In this document: piece after piece, positions 1 through 11,757 of the stretch
Layout of the letters: each line of letters starts with the position of its first letter
Numbering within the stretch: the stretch's first letter is position 1
Source of the DNA: Tretioscincus oriximinensis
Taxonomy: Eukaryota > Chordata > Lepidosauria > Squamata > Gymnophthalmidae
DNA: 64,000 bases
Direction of reading: 5' to 3'
NCBI GenBank assembly: GCA_022410635.1
Contig: JAJVDF010000166.1
Coordinates: 1,615,843 to 1,679,842 of the forward strand
The notes under the pieces: model-generated
Databases searched by the model: none
What the model was told of the DNA's origin: nothing
Seen by the model: only the letters and a program-made list of their open reading frames with translations
Position numbers and translations under genes: made by a program

Positions 1-304
1 ATGTCAGAAACTACATTGTATTGAAACAGTCCATTAATCCATCTGGTCAGCACTGTCTAAAACAATTGGTAGCAGCCCCCCAGGGTTTCATAGAAATTTC
101 TCTCCAAGCTCTTCCTGCACAACCCAGGTACTGGTTAAACCTTGGAATCCTCTGTGTATTATTTGTTTTTAAAAAGTTTGCGTATTTTTTCGCATTAAGA
201 CGATTTTGAGAAAATTTCAAAAGATATTAAAAACTGGGACAAAATCTTATATACACAAAAGCCACAAGGCTTTTACCTTTGAGTTATGATTTTTGTTCAG
301 CAGA
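1..304. other. unassigned AT-rich DNA
   Basis: I recognise no gene, repeat or RNA here. The only open frame (positions 21-209, plus) has no recognisable domain and random composition. Confidence 0.5.
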
Positions 305-444
305 TTTTTTCCTCAAAACATCAATGAATAATCATTACATTAATAGTACATAACTATTTGCAATATGCTTGGTGTTTTTTCCTCAAAACATCAATGAATA
401 ATCATTACATTAATAGTACATAACTATTTGCAATGTGCTTGGTG
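305..444. repeat. 70-bp tandem duplication, two units
   Basis: Two adjacent 70-bp units, 305-374 and 375-444, begin with TTTTTTCCTCAAAACATC and end with GCTTGGTG. I see one difference (A at 365, G at 435). Such identity in non-coding DNA implies a young duplication, or an assembly duplication. Confidence 0.92.
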
Positions 445-1550
445 TTAAGCAGCCCTATTCACACAGTCTTCTCACAACATTGCAATCTGGGTCATTGCCC
501 ATTTTTGTGCAGGCTCCATCCTTAAATACACCAGCTCATTTTGCCACAGTGAGAAACCTTGTTGATGTTATAAAGGAATGACCACAATCTTGTTCTTGTG
601 CACTGTTTGTTTCGTTACCATTGAATGGTATATCTCATGGAATTAGTTCAACCCTCTGAGGGGAGCTGTGGAGGTTGCCTGAATTGTCTTGGCTGTGTAA
701 TGGAGATGCAGCCTTCCTCAAATTCTCTGGGACTGAGATGATTCATATCCCACTGTTTTAATAGCTTTGAGTGTCATTCCTGAGGTTCCTATCCTCTTTT
801 ACTTACTAAAAGAAAAGACACATTACTTCTCCTTGACCCAATGATCTTTTTGCCATCAGTTTTGTTTTCTTTTATTCCTCCCTGTACAAACTGTAATTCA
901 AGCCTTGCATTAAGAAAAATCACAGTTGGGATTATATATAATGGTGTTTTGCTGGAGTAAGAAAGGTTATAGTCCATAACAAGTGACAGAAATAAAATTA
1001 CCGTAATAAATATCCTCACATTGTCCTTTACAGAAGTTAGACATATGAAAGGAAGTAGGAAAGTCAAACATCAGTAAATGGTGCCAGAAACAAAATATAA
1101 ATTATAGCAAATATTTGCGCAAGAAAGAAAAAATGATCAAAAGCGGCAACCCAACATAAAATTTATCAGGATAGGGGCCTAATTTATCAGAACAAGAATC
1201 ACCGTTTTATAATTCAGGAAAAAGAACATTGATTTGCAGAGCAGCCCTATCAAATGTTGGGTTTTTTCCTTGTTATGTTTGGCAACCTAACAGGAGTGTG
1301 GAAGTGAAACAATATTGAGTCTGACATGATATGCTAGTGGCACTATCACACGTGCCACCATTACCTAAGGTTTTTTTAAAAAAGTGGAGTAAGATTTATT
1401 TTAAAATGTGTCATTGTACTTTGAAACTGGCATTTCATTTGCATAACTCACTCCTGATGCTTTAAAATGGCTGCTACCAAATATTCCAAAACTCAAAAAG
1501 CCCTTCCAATTCCAGCATGAAAGAATGTCAAATTCACACTTTCACAGGGG
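445..1550. other. unassigned AT-rich DNA
   Basis: No recognisable gene or repeat. A 92-codon minus-strand frame at 789-1067 has no family resemblance and no supporting context, so I do not call it a gene. Confidence 0.5.
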
Positions 1551-1680
1551 AACAGTCCAAGCAATTAGCATTTGTATTGCTAATTGCTTCATCATTCCAT
1601 AGTCTTCCTGAAATTATCTTAAACACACCTTGCATGGACTGTATTTAAGCTGTCTTCAGTCATTCTTGCACTTTGTATTC
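1551..1680. repeat. unclassified interspersed repeat, copy 1 (matches 39849-39980)
   Basis: Shares an ordered series of blocks with 39849-39980: CCAAGCAATTAGCA, then ATTGCT, a TTCA.TATTCC-like block, TTCTTAAAC and CTTGCATGG.CTG. The collinear matches over more than 100 bp show two diverged copies of one repeat. In this copy AAGCAATTAGCA and TGCTAATTGCTT form a perfect 12-bp stem with a 7-nt loop (1558-1588). I cannot assign a class. Confidence 0.55.
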
Positions 1681-1846
1681 CAGCCTTTCTATATCCCTGT
1701 TCTATGTGCCTGGTGATACCCCAGCCACCCACCCAATCCAATGTATCCCTTTTTCTCTAAATGGGTAGGGAAAGGACCATGTGACATGTTTGTACCCAGC
1801 TGTGATGAGGGGAGCAATGACGGGAAATTTTCTACTCCCGGAAACT

Positions 1847-2074
1847 TGTATCCAGGGGGAGAAATTCCTCCTTGGAAAGGCTCTGTCCCTTCTGATCCCG
1901 CCCCTTTCGGGTCATGTGACTTCCAGCCTCACCCCTTTTAGTCACATGATTACTTCCATGTGACCAAAAATGGGCAGGGCTGGAAGTCACATGTCCCAAA
2001 ATGGCTGAAATTGGTTGCGGTCTAGGAGGAGGGAGAAACTCAGAGCCTGGAATTTCTCCCTCATATAGGACCCA
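1847..2074. repeat. palindromic fold-back element
   Basis: The left arm (about 1847-1955) contains GGAGAAATTCC, AGGCTCTG, CATGTGACTTCCAGCC and GTCACATG. The right arm (about 1960-2074) carries the reverse complements in mirrored order: CATGTGAC, GGCTGGAAGTCACATG, CAGAGCCTGGAATTTCTCC. Arms are diverged and of unequal length. This is typical of an old fold-back MITE. No target duplication could be fixed, so the boundaries are approximate. Confidence 0.65.
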
Positions 2075-2199
2075 AAATCAATCGAGAGACTCTGACGTGT
2101 ACAAATTTCTTATGCGATTTTTCACCATTGGAGGGGAGGCATCCAAGAGTGTCGAATATAGAAAAGCTATAATACAGCCTCCTTGTTTCTGCACTAGAA

Positions 2200-2396
2200 T
2201 AGGCTGATCAGATTGGGGGGGGGCATTTTTGGGGTGCCTCCTGTTTTTTTCTGAGGAAAGAAAATTAAAAAACAAAACATTTTTCAAAAAAAATTATCTT
2301 TTTTTGAAAAATATTTCCTCAGAAAAAACTGGGAGGCACCCCAAAAACGGGTTTTCAATCACCACCACCCAAAAAAGGGGTCATCTGGTCAGCCTA
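2200..2396. mobile_element. non-autonomous hAT-like MITE, TAGGCTGACCAG family, short form
   Basis: Begins TAGGCTGATCAGAT and ends ATCTGGTCAGCCTA, forming terminal inverted repeats. Subterminal blocks GGGGTGCCTCC and GGGAGGCACCCC pair inside, and the centre is A/T homopolymer-rich. The same ends occur at 26556, 39319, 45201 and 55371. The hAT assignment comes from the exact 8-bp target duplication of the copy at 39319. Here the flanks share only short matches. Confidence 0.8.
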
Positions 2397-3292
2397 GAAG
2401 CATGAATGTTTCTTTCTTCCTAGGCAAGTGCAAAAGGCAGGAAATATTCCCCAGTCAGTAGGTGGAAACAGTTCCCTGAGTTGCATATTCTGGAAGAACA
2501 TTTTCTGATAGACAGACACAAACTGTACTAACAAACATATTCTAATACTTGCTTGCATTTGTACTTCCTTCACTCCTATAAAATCATGATCTTGGATTAA
2601 GGCTTGTTATTCATAATTCTGTAGTTATTAACTGCTTTTCTTCAACTTAATTTATTTTTATTAATAATGTGCAGAATTGGCCAAACAATTTAAGGCTACA
2701 TGGGACTGCTGTGATAAAGGAGATAGATTTCCAATGGACATTGAAATACTTAATTAATTTTTAAAAAGGCAAATGTGCATAGAGTTTTGCTGTCTAGCCA
2801 TAATAATTTGGCAATAATTAATACATCCTAAAAATGTATGCACATTGTGAACAAGGTTATTTACAATCTGCATTCTGGAATTGGGAATTATTTTTTACCG
2901 TTTCAGCATTACATAAGATTATGGAGGAAATTAGTGGGTATTGGGGGAATATTTGTGCTTCTGTTAATGTGGCATTCTAAATGTATAATAATTAATAGTA
3001 AAGTATGGGCTCCATGTGCAACAGAGACAGTACTATCCAAATTTCTTATATTTACCAGAAGAGGGCAATGTTTACTATTGAATAGAGATTATTTTCCGTC
3101 TGCTTTATTAAGCGCAGTGGTGAAATGTTGCAAGCATCTTCAAAAACTAAACCAATACAGTACATCTTTTAAACATACAAAATAGGTTATCTTTTCTTTA
3201 GTCATCCTTCTTCCTCTTTAAAATCGTGACATTCTTTACTAGTGTGTGGTGATGAGTTTCTTTACGTACACAAAAAGGATAAAATTATTAAA
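2397..3292. other. unassigned AT-rich DNA
   Basis: No recognisable gene or repeat. The 115-codon plus-strand frame at 2838-3185 has no recognisable domain. Confidence 0.5.
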
Positions 3293-3643
3293 AAGCATAA
3301 GAAAAGCCCTGCAGGCTACAGCCTATCTAGCCCAGCACTCTGACTCACACAGTTGACTACCAGGACAATTTCAGTTGTGCTAAGGCAGTTTCAAGCAGAA
3401 GCAAGCAAAACCTTTACCTGTTTTCGACTCCCTGCAAATAGTATTTTGGGATTACTGGCTGTTGCTGCATCCTAGAGGTAGTATCAAGAAATCTATAACT
3501 AATAATACACCATTCTTCCATAAATAGATAAATATTTTGTCTCTATTTACGTTATCTAACCTATGCATTATTGTATATACTTCAGTGAAATCTCCTCTTA
3601 AACAATGTCCAAATATAGTGGAATAAGTAACATCTGTATGCAC
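3293..3643 (-). mobile_element. old CR1/L2-group LINE 3' end
   Basis: The minus-strand frame at 3452-3643 contains LRGDFTEVYTIMHRLDNVNR, which matches the reverse transcriptase C-terminal tail seen more intact at 20541-20957 and 29409-29768. The plus strand shows the degraded 3' untranslated consensus (ATAAGAAAAGCCCTGC, TCTAGCCCAGCACTCTG, TTCGACTCCCTGCAAATAG). It is 5'-truncated and more decayed than the other copies, so it is an older insertion. Confidence 0.8.
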
Positions 3644-3686
3644 GAACAGTCGATTTGCTCTTATACGTATTTTCTAAAACAAAATA

Positions 3687-3916
3687 CAGGGTGCTTCAAA
3701 AAATGTATACACACTGTGAACTTCCATAGAAAAATTATTTACTGCTCTACTGTTCTACAAAGTTAAATTTCAGGAAATTAGAAAGCTTAAAGTCCAATGT
3801 AAATAAAATGTAAATAACAAATGTTAGAGTGGGAAATCCTGAAATTTAACTTTGTAGAACAGTAAATAAATTTTCTATGGAAGTTCAAAGTGTGTGTACA
3901 TTTTTGAAGCACCCTA
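3687..3916. mobile_element. mariner-type palindromic MITE with TA duplication
   Basis: A 230-bp element with long inverted arms. The left starts CAGGGTGCTTCAAAAAATGTA and the right ends TACATTTTTGAAGCACCC. The arms continue inward through CTTCCATAGAAAA and GTTCTACAAAGTTAAATTTC, leaving a short unpaired centre. It is flanked by TA at 3685-3686 and 3917-3918, the duplication made by Tc1/mariner transposases. There is no transposase frame, so it is non-autonomous. Confidence 0.85.
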
Positions 3917-3918
3917 TA

Positions 3919-6900
3919 TATCCCATTGACATGGAAGAGAATTTAGACAACATTGTAAAATCTTGAATGCTTCTGAAAACATTGACTATCAAATATTTTC
4001 TGTATTGGATCTTTTTCTAGATTACACCCAATCTGCATGCTGGTTCAGACCATAGACAATACTGCCTGCATTAGTATCCAGAATATCACTATTCTGGGAT
4101 ATAATCTTGAATAAGGGCCAATGGAAAAAAGACCACTGACTGGCTGTATGAAATAATCAATAATCAATGCAACCCAAGATGGTGATAAAAAGGGGGTAGA
4201 AAGATGTTTATGTCTAAATTCCAAGGCAGGGAATGTATGGTTATTCAACTACAAAGATTGCTAATTTAATTTCTCAGTCACCCATGGATAAGATGAAAGG
4301 AACTGGAGGGCAGGGCATAATATGCATAAGAGAAGAAGTTGTTTTCTTCTGGCATTTATGTACTTTTTAAACGTATATGTGCAATGGAGATCCATATCTT
4401 TAATTCTGACCATGAAATGAAATAAAATGTCATGTCAATTAGGAGAGCATACTTGATATGCATATCTCAATAAAGAGCAGCATCAGAACTTGGGAAGAAA
4501 GCTTAAGTTTTCTTGCCAATCAATGTGGAAATGACATCTAAGAAATTGTGCAGAGATAGATAAACGACATTTCCCATTCCCAATGGTTCCAATTACAGAA
4601 TAAAAATGTGACTACCCATTAAATTTATGAAATTCATGTCACATCTAATTTGGTCCTAAATATTTGGAACTTACAGGCATATGTCCAGGCTACAAGGCTA
4701 TCCCTTCTGTGGTTAAACTGATCATATAACCGAGTCTTGGTTCCTTGTGTTCACATGAAGGAATACATTTCCTATAATTTTATAATTAATATAAAAGAAA
4801 AGCAATCTGGCATATCTTCCCACCATCTGCTACTGTTGTACATTGGTTCCCTTCCCCAATTTTCTTTGCCATGGGTGTTTAGGCATATAAAATCTACCTG
4901 TTTTCATTAAACAGATGTCTGTACACTAGTCAAAACCAAAACTGCAAAAACACTTCAAAGTTAATATGAAAAAAATGAATTCCTTTGTCCCTAGGAATCA
5001 CCCTGATATCTTATACACTCTACGAAGACCTTGTTCCCACGGCAACATTTAGCTTAATTGGAGAGGGAAGCAGATAGAATTTGGTCTCTTTTTCCTTTTA
5101 TGCAAACTAGAGTTTTTATCCCTTCTGGGGCCAGGGAAGTTGAGTATTTTTAGCTTAAAAATTAGGCTTAGGGCAGGGGTAGTGATATTTCATACTGTGC
5201 CTTTCTATGTTCTGAAGCAGCTCCATTGCTTCAGTGCAGAGAGATCCATGGATTCTGAAAGATTCAATGAAAGAATTGTTATTTTTTTAGGATTGTTTTC
5301 ATTCAATCAGACTGGCTTCTGTATGTATTTTAAGAACAAATATATTCTCATTTAACAATTCTCTAATGCATTCATGACAGAAGACATTATTTTGTCACAA
5401 GACAAGTTTTCAACAGAACAATTGTCTTTCACCTCTAAACATACAATGAAATATTTTCATAATGATCACATCAATTAATTTGCCACCCTAATTGGTGTAA
5501 AGATGTATGAATTCTGATAATTAATTGCTCAGTGTCAGAAATGCGAATAATGAATCCATTATGTTGTATAAGTACAAGGAACAGAGCCTTAATAAACTGG
5601 AAGACTACACGATAGGAGTAAATTTATCATGTGCCAATGCTTAATTGAAAATTACTTTGGTCCTGTCTCCCCTGAGCTTAAAGAACCTCTAAATCAATAA
5701 GACTTACTAGCCATCCTAGGGTTTAGGTTAATTACGATTTGTTTTTCATAGAAATCTGCTTACATTAGCACATGTAAGAACTTAAAATCTGTCTGCTTCT
5801 GCTAAAATTCTTACTGTTTAATGGCTGGGTGGAGCGTGTTGATAATCAGCACTGATAAATATATAGATTTTATCTTTAAGCAAAGTGTCTAATGGCAAAG
5901 ATGATCTTTCTTGGAATCACTCAGTGTTTATCAGGAATGTTAGATTAACACACTATTGAGAAGGAATTATACTTATTTCTACTAATTTAAATGACTTAAC
6001 AATTGAAGAAATATTTTGAATTACATTCTACTTAGACAAATCAATCTATGCAGTTATTCATTACAAATGTTACTTTAAGTCTGGAAGTTGGTTCCTACTC
6101 ATAGGCTCTATAAATCGCAAGACTGCTTTTCCAAACACTTCTGGTCCAAACTATTTTATATTTGCCCACAAAGTTCTGTGAAGAAAAATTATCCATGTAG
6201 ATACTTCTATTTGCATTTTATATCCTTGTTCTTGTACCAGCATTTTCTGTGGGAGTGTTCGTTGCTCAAAACTTTATGCTATGAAGACCTCAAGTGGAAC
6301 TCGGAGCATTCATACATTTCATGCCTTGCCAGAATGGTCCCTTGGCAGCATGACATACATGTTGATACATGGATTGCTTTTGCAGCTGCTGTGTATGACA
6401 ATGCTAAGGAAGTGGATTTGTCGGTGCCCTCAAAGTCCTTTTCCATCATTCTGAGTAGGGACACTGAGTAGGGACACTGCAGAGAATGATTAGAATGTTA
6501 GAACCTAGAAGCGACTGGGCTGACCTTGGATTTCCTACTGCTTCTCCACCAAAATCCTTCACATGCTGTTCTATGGATAAAATGGAGCAGAAGAAAATGG
6601 GATAAGCATTGATTTGGGTTCCTGAGCTGATTTCCCAGGAAAGGAATGGAGGAGGAAGGAATATTTTAATATTAGCTGTATCTAGACACAGCTTCAAAAA
6701 TTGCATTTACCATTACTGCAACATTTTAAGCTTAAAGCACTCTGAACTTAGTGGGGAACACAGTTTACCTACACCCAAGGCTCTCATGCAAACGTTATCT
6801 GTGTGCTATGGTATAGAACACCAGTTCAGTTGTCACATTTCTTTCCAAATATTTCTCGAATATGTTGGCATGGATGCCAACAAAGAATAACTATATATAC

Positions 6901-8942
6901 CTATATACAGGTATTTACAATTAACCATTTCTGTTTACAGTCCCTTATTTTCTAGTTATTTTCTGGATTATTGGTTCTATAATTAGAGATTTTAGTTGCA
7001 GTCACATTAATCCTATATTCATAGATCTTCTGGATTGACCATACTAGATTATTTTTTCCATGCCCACACTAAACTGGTCTGAGCACATGTGATTATTTTA
7101 TCTATAATGTCCCTTACATTTTCCAAATTCTCATGTAACATAGCCATCTTGCTAGTTATTCTTTGTTGGCATCTTGGATATTGAAAATGATGTAAATAAG
7201 GCAGAGGGAAGTAAGAGGGAGGAAAAAAGAGGAAAATGTTCAAAATACAGTATAACTGTAAGAAACAAACGATTGTATTAATATATGAAGATTATTTTCA
7301 TCCACGCCCCCCCAAAAAATCCCTGAGAAACAACCAATAGGAGGAAATTTCATATGAGAGCTTTATACGAAAGTGAACAACGTTTCCTCTTAGCTTAAAA
7401 TGTCTCATATTTGAGCTTTAAAATACAGTTAATGATAAATATGTTTAACAATCAATACTGAACAGGCCACATATTCTGTACAAATAAGTATCCCATACCC
7501 ATGGAAAGTTTTACAAACAGAAATTCTAAGATTATAATCTTCTAATCACAAAATAGCTCTGGCTAGAATGAAATAAACAGTTTGGCATGATCTTCACAGT
7601 AGTCATGCTCTATAAAATTATGTCAATTTTTCACAGGGCCAATGTCATTTAATAAGATTACATTTATCTTTAGAGGATTTTTAGCTCTACTAAACTGAAA
7701 CAATACTATTAAGCAAATGGATATGTGTGGAAGGCAATTCTTAGATTATAGTCACTTATTTACTAACTTTCCAATTCTTCATAAATAGCACCCACACCAT
7801 CCCCCCAAATACTTTTGAAGTGTGACATTGTTCCCCTTCTTTTCCAACTCTTTAATTCTTAGTTCTTCCCAGAGATCACTCACTTTCTGAATTCTAATTC
7901 TTAATTGACTAAGTGTCACTATAGAATTTTATTGATGTGCTCAAGATTATTTCTAAAGAATTTGACTCCATATTATGATTTAGATAGGTCTATAGATCAC
8001 TTGAGAAGGTTAACTAGTAAATAAGGACTTGAACCTGATAGGTTGTATCATATCCCTTTAAGTAAAATCTTTACTTAAGCAATGAAAATGGCCTCTCCCT
8101 TCCAGAACTGCACTCTGTTATGAGTTGTACTTGTTTTACTCAACATTTGAAACAAATTCAAAATGAACGTAGAGTTGGGATTGAAGAGATAACACCGTAG
8201 GAACTGGAGAAGCACAATGATAGGCTTTAATCTGCGCACACAGGAAAGAAAGACGCTATCTTTAATTTACATATCCTTAGTGTTCCAACGTGTCATTGAA
8301 AAACAGCAACAACCCAGTAAGCATCTGTGGATAGGTTGCCACGCATAATTTTGCATTATAACATACAATGAGCTCTTGACTATCAGATTGCAGAATGTGC
8401 ACTGGAAAACATAGTGAAAATCTGACAATATTATGAAAAAGGCCGTTTTCAATGTTTATGTGGATTCAAACATAAATGCATCCTCACAACATGTCTGAAA
8501 AACTGCAATCTTTAGAATCCACTTACTAGGTAGTAAATCCTGTTGATTGATGCAGAAGTAAGACCCATTGCACTGTAATACTTCTATTTTTTTCAAGTGG
8601 AGATCCAAGACAGAAATTTGCTGAAGATAGTGATTTGCAGAAGAGCAAGATAGTCATTTGCCTGACAGTGAGTGTGAAGACAGTGATTTGACAAAGGTAC
8701 CCAGTAACTCCATGAAAAAGGAATGAGAATCTACATTTCAACTGTTACATTGTTGAATTTGGTCTGTTTAATAACAATGTAAACTTGTTAAAGCAACAAT
8801 AACAACAGCAAAAAAAACCTGGCTGACACCCCGGAAAAGATAATGCAAGATCCTGCTGTTGTCTCTTGCCCTATTATATGTGACAGCAGTCTTTTTTGCA
8901 CAGGTCTTATTGTAGGATTGTACCCCAGAATATACTCAGACT
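3919..8942. other. long stretch with little recognisable repeat
   Basis: I see no gene with recognisable homology in these 5 kb. Open frames, including 127 codons at 6088-6471 (plus), lack any domain. Small items are homeodomain-type TAATTA/CTAATTGG motifs around 5465-5545, a 15-bp tandem GAGTAGGGACACT at 6454-6480, short (TATA) runs near 6890, and a fragment near 8540-8585 (CAGAAGTAAGACCCATTG) resembling a common squamate repeat. This is the best stretch to search for exons or conserved non-coding elements. Confidence 0.45.
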
Positions 8943-9475
8943 AAGAACATAAGAACATAAGAGGAGCCCTGATGAATCGGACCACAGCCCATTTAGTCCA
9001 ACATTCTGTCTCACACCGTGGCCAACCAATTGTACCTGGGCAGTCTGGAACATAAGAAGGTAAAATATGCACCTGTTGTCAACAACCTGCAAATGGCATT
9101 TTAGGAATCCTCCCTGTTGATCCATCTCTGAGGCAGTATCAATATATTCATCCTCTTAGCTGTTTATATACTTGGCGTCCATAAACTTGTTTAATCCTGT
9201 CTTAAAGCTATCCAGGCAGCTAGCTACTACCACCACTTCTGGAAGTAAATTCCATAGGCCGATGGAAAAAAATACTTTCCTTTGTCTGTCCTCACCCTTC
9301 TGCTACTCAGTTTCAAGGAATGCCCCCTGGTCCTAGTGTTATACAATAGAGAAAATAGACTGGAAAGGGGCGCAAACAAGAACAAAGAAAGATAGCTGAT
9401 CCTTACATGAACTACTCTCTGTTTGTCTAACAGCAACAGTCCTGTTTTACTCATTCGCTTTCTGCAGTAATCTTG
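8943..9475 (-). mobile_element. CR1/L2-group LINE 3' end
   Basis: On the plus strand it begins with AAGAACATAAGAACATAAGA, the reverse complement of the family's 3' terminus. The 3' untranslated region follows (CACAGCCCATTTAGTCCAAC, GGCCAACC). The broken reverse transcriptase tail lies at 9227-9454 (minus), where NTRTRGHSLKL and RRVRTDKGKYFF are visible. It is 5'-truncated, as usual for target-primed insertions. The open frame is interrupted and has no coding potential. Confidence 0.88.
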
Positions 9476-11032
9476 ATATCTGAACAGCAGGGCTGCATTT
9501 TACCTTGATGGGAAAAAAAATCGGACTGCCCATTAGTTCTACCAAATTTATTAGTAGAAGTCTATTTCTATTTTCATTAATTCAGTGCATGAAATAAAAC
9601 TTTTAAGCCCTTTTTTCTGTGGTCTTCTTTTAATTGCCTAATAAGTGCAGATTATAGTGAAAGCTGCTTAAAATGGATTAATCTATTCAGCCTTAAAGAT
9701 ACTAATGGGAATTATGACCATTAAAATACATACCTCCTATCACTACATTCGTTTTGCTATAAACTTTCTTTATAGCAGCTGCTCCTACCCGCCCCCCTTT
9801 CCTTTCTAATTTCTTCACAGCTTCCTGGTGTGTTTATTGGTTTATTTAACAACATGACTAAATGTATTGTTGGAGATACTAAACACCATTCTGCACTGGG
9901 TTGATAGACCAGCCCAACAAAGACTGCACATCCACAACATGGAGCAATCTACTGGTGGCTCCATTTCCCTGTAAAATGAGGCTGCTGTCTTTACCAATCT
10001 TTTGTAAGGAGCATTTTAGGTTAGTGTACAAGATTTGATGTGTATGTGCAGGTAGCACAAAAGGGGGGGGCAGGTACACTGGTCTCCATATGTGGACTGT
10101 GATGGGATGTTTACAGTGGGACAGCTCTTGGCATGAGCCACTGGCTGCTTGGGCCACTGTGGGCTGAGTAATTTGACAACAGCTACCACACAGAAATAAC
10201 CTAAAGTGATTCTAATGTTTCTAAACGGTTCATTGTGCTTTGGAGTACTCTGACTGCAATTTTACGATTCAGGCTGCACCCTCACGAAGAATTTTTACTG
10301 AGATGGTAGCAACATCACATGGTGTTCACGCAAAATCAGCAATCCACTCATGAAAAAGCCCCATGATCTCAGATTTTCCAACCACTGCTATTTGTCTGAT
10401 TCCACATCAGACATTTCTAAAATGAAACAGCCTTCATAGGGCACACAGTAATGTGAACATGGTGAATCTCGCAAGATTTCCAAGCTAGATGTATTGGCTC
10501 TCAGCTTGCAGAGAATTATGGGAACTATAGTAAGACAGGCAACAGCAATGGCTTATGGGTAATGCCATGTGCTGAGAATACAAAGAAATGTAACGGGAAG
10601 ACAGGAAACAGTGTAGAAAATTGAAGGTAAATGGGGCAGAATCGTGAACATGTTCTTCCGGATTTAAAAGAAATTGTGAAACTAAACATGTCATAGGGAG
10701 ACACCCTTAGTCTTCATTTTAAAAGTTTGGAATACTCTTCTCACACCCAATATGGCCTGTCACACTCCCTGGTCAAATATGTGGAGCATGATGCTGGATG
10801 GATGAACAGCGCGGAAATGAAAGGACCAAATCCTAGATGCCACATTTTGATTCAGAGAGAGATTTATACAATCTATCCATCTTTACATTGTTTCAGAAGT
10901 TTGGGACATCCTAGCCTTGGATCCGATGGTTTCAAGGCATGATTAACTGGAGTTATTATAATCTACTATTACAGATCATCCAAACATTTCTGGATCTTCT
11001 TTCCTGTGATTTTCTATATCATCATCATCACC
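9476..11032. other. unassigned AT-rich DNA
   Basis: No recognisable gene or repeat apart from a short G run near 10064 and an (ATC)n tract at about 11018-11030, which abuts the 3' end of the L1 that follows. Confidence 0.45.
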
Positions 11033-11757
11033 ATTTTTTGGCTGACAGAGGTTTTTTATTGTCCAATAAATATTATACAAAAATATTACATAAAATATTG
11101 CACAATACAAAACGAATTTCACTTTGTTACACTCTAATAACAATTTGTCCACTATCATTTGGTTTTACAATTTCCCTCCTCTACCCTCCCTCTACCCCCA
11201 ATGTATACTCCCTTCACTTCCATATTTGCCATTTGCTTTCATCTTTCTCCCAGACAAGATTACAATTTGTGCACATGATATCAGGCTCTCCATTACATCT
11301 CTAACCATTTTGGGGTTAATTTTGTGTAATCCCTCCTGTAGGAAGGCCATTTAAATATTTATCCTGATATTTATACTAAAGAAATATTAATTTCTTTTTC
11401 TACTTTTTGCCAAAATATTTGTACTTTGTCGCACTCCCAAATTAAATGAACATATGTAGCTCTAAGTCCAGCAAGGGAGCTAGCAGCACTTTGAGACTAA
11501 CTTGAGAAAACTTCAGAAGTAGACCTGTCTACGAAAGCTTATGCCAACCACTTTTCTCAAGTTAGTCTCAAAAGTGCTGCTAGCTCCTTTGCGGGACTTT
11601 CTGCTAGACTAACACGGCTATTTCTCTGAAATATGTAGCTCTGATACCATACCTGTGCCAACAAGTATTACTCATGTTGGTTACATAATGGTCAAGTTGT
11701 ACTGGGGTTCTATGCCAGTGGTGGATAAGATTTAATGGAAGATCTCTCTCCCAGGCT
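11033..11757 (-). mobile_element. L1-type LINE, 3' end of ORF2 and 3' UTR
   Basis: Read on the minus strand, 11640-11757 encodes fragments like the last part of L1 ORF2. A block after the nested insertion reads YVHLIWECDKVQIFWQK, the usual terminal L1 motif (xWxCxxVxxFW). The 3' UTR runs down to an AATAAA-type signal (GACAATAAAAAACC) and ends at 11033. Both ends touch ATC-rich tracts (11018-11030 and 11757-11772), possibly a degenerate target duplication. It is heavily 5'-truncated and interrupted at 11464-11630. Confidence 0.8.
11464..11630 (-). mobile_element. fold-back retroposon copy 1, nested in L1, exact 12-bp target duplication
   Basis: Flanked by ATATGTAGCTCT at 11452-11463 and 11631-11642. 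Read on the minus strand, a 5' module (TCAGAGAAATAGCCGTGTTAG) is followed by an arm AAGTCC.GCAAAGGAGC..GAGAAAA. A loop with GGCATAAGCTTTCGTAGACA comes next, then the inverted arm ending at AGTCC. The arm pair is about 45 bp with few mismatches. The 12-bp duplication is outside the usual 2-9 bp of cut-and-paste elements and fits target-primed insertion. It postdates the L1 it interrupts. Related copies are at 17803 and 53799. Confidence 0.8.

Noticed and set aside
6088..6471. 127-codon plus-strand frame in a repeat-poor stretch
   Set aside because: No recognisable domain or splice signals, and an overlapping antisense frame is as plausible.
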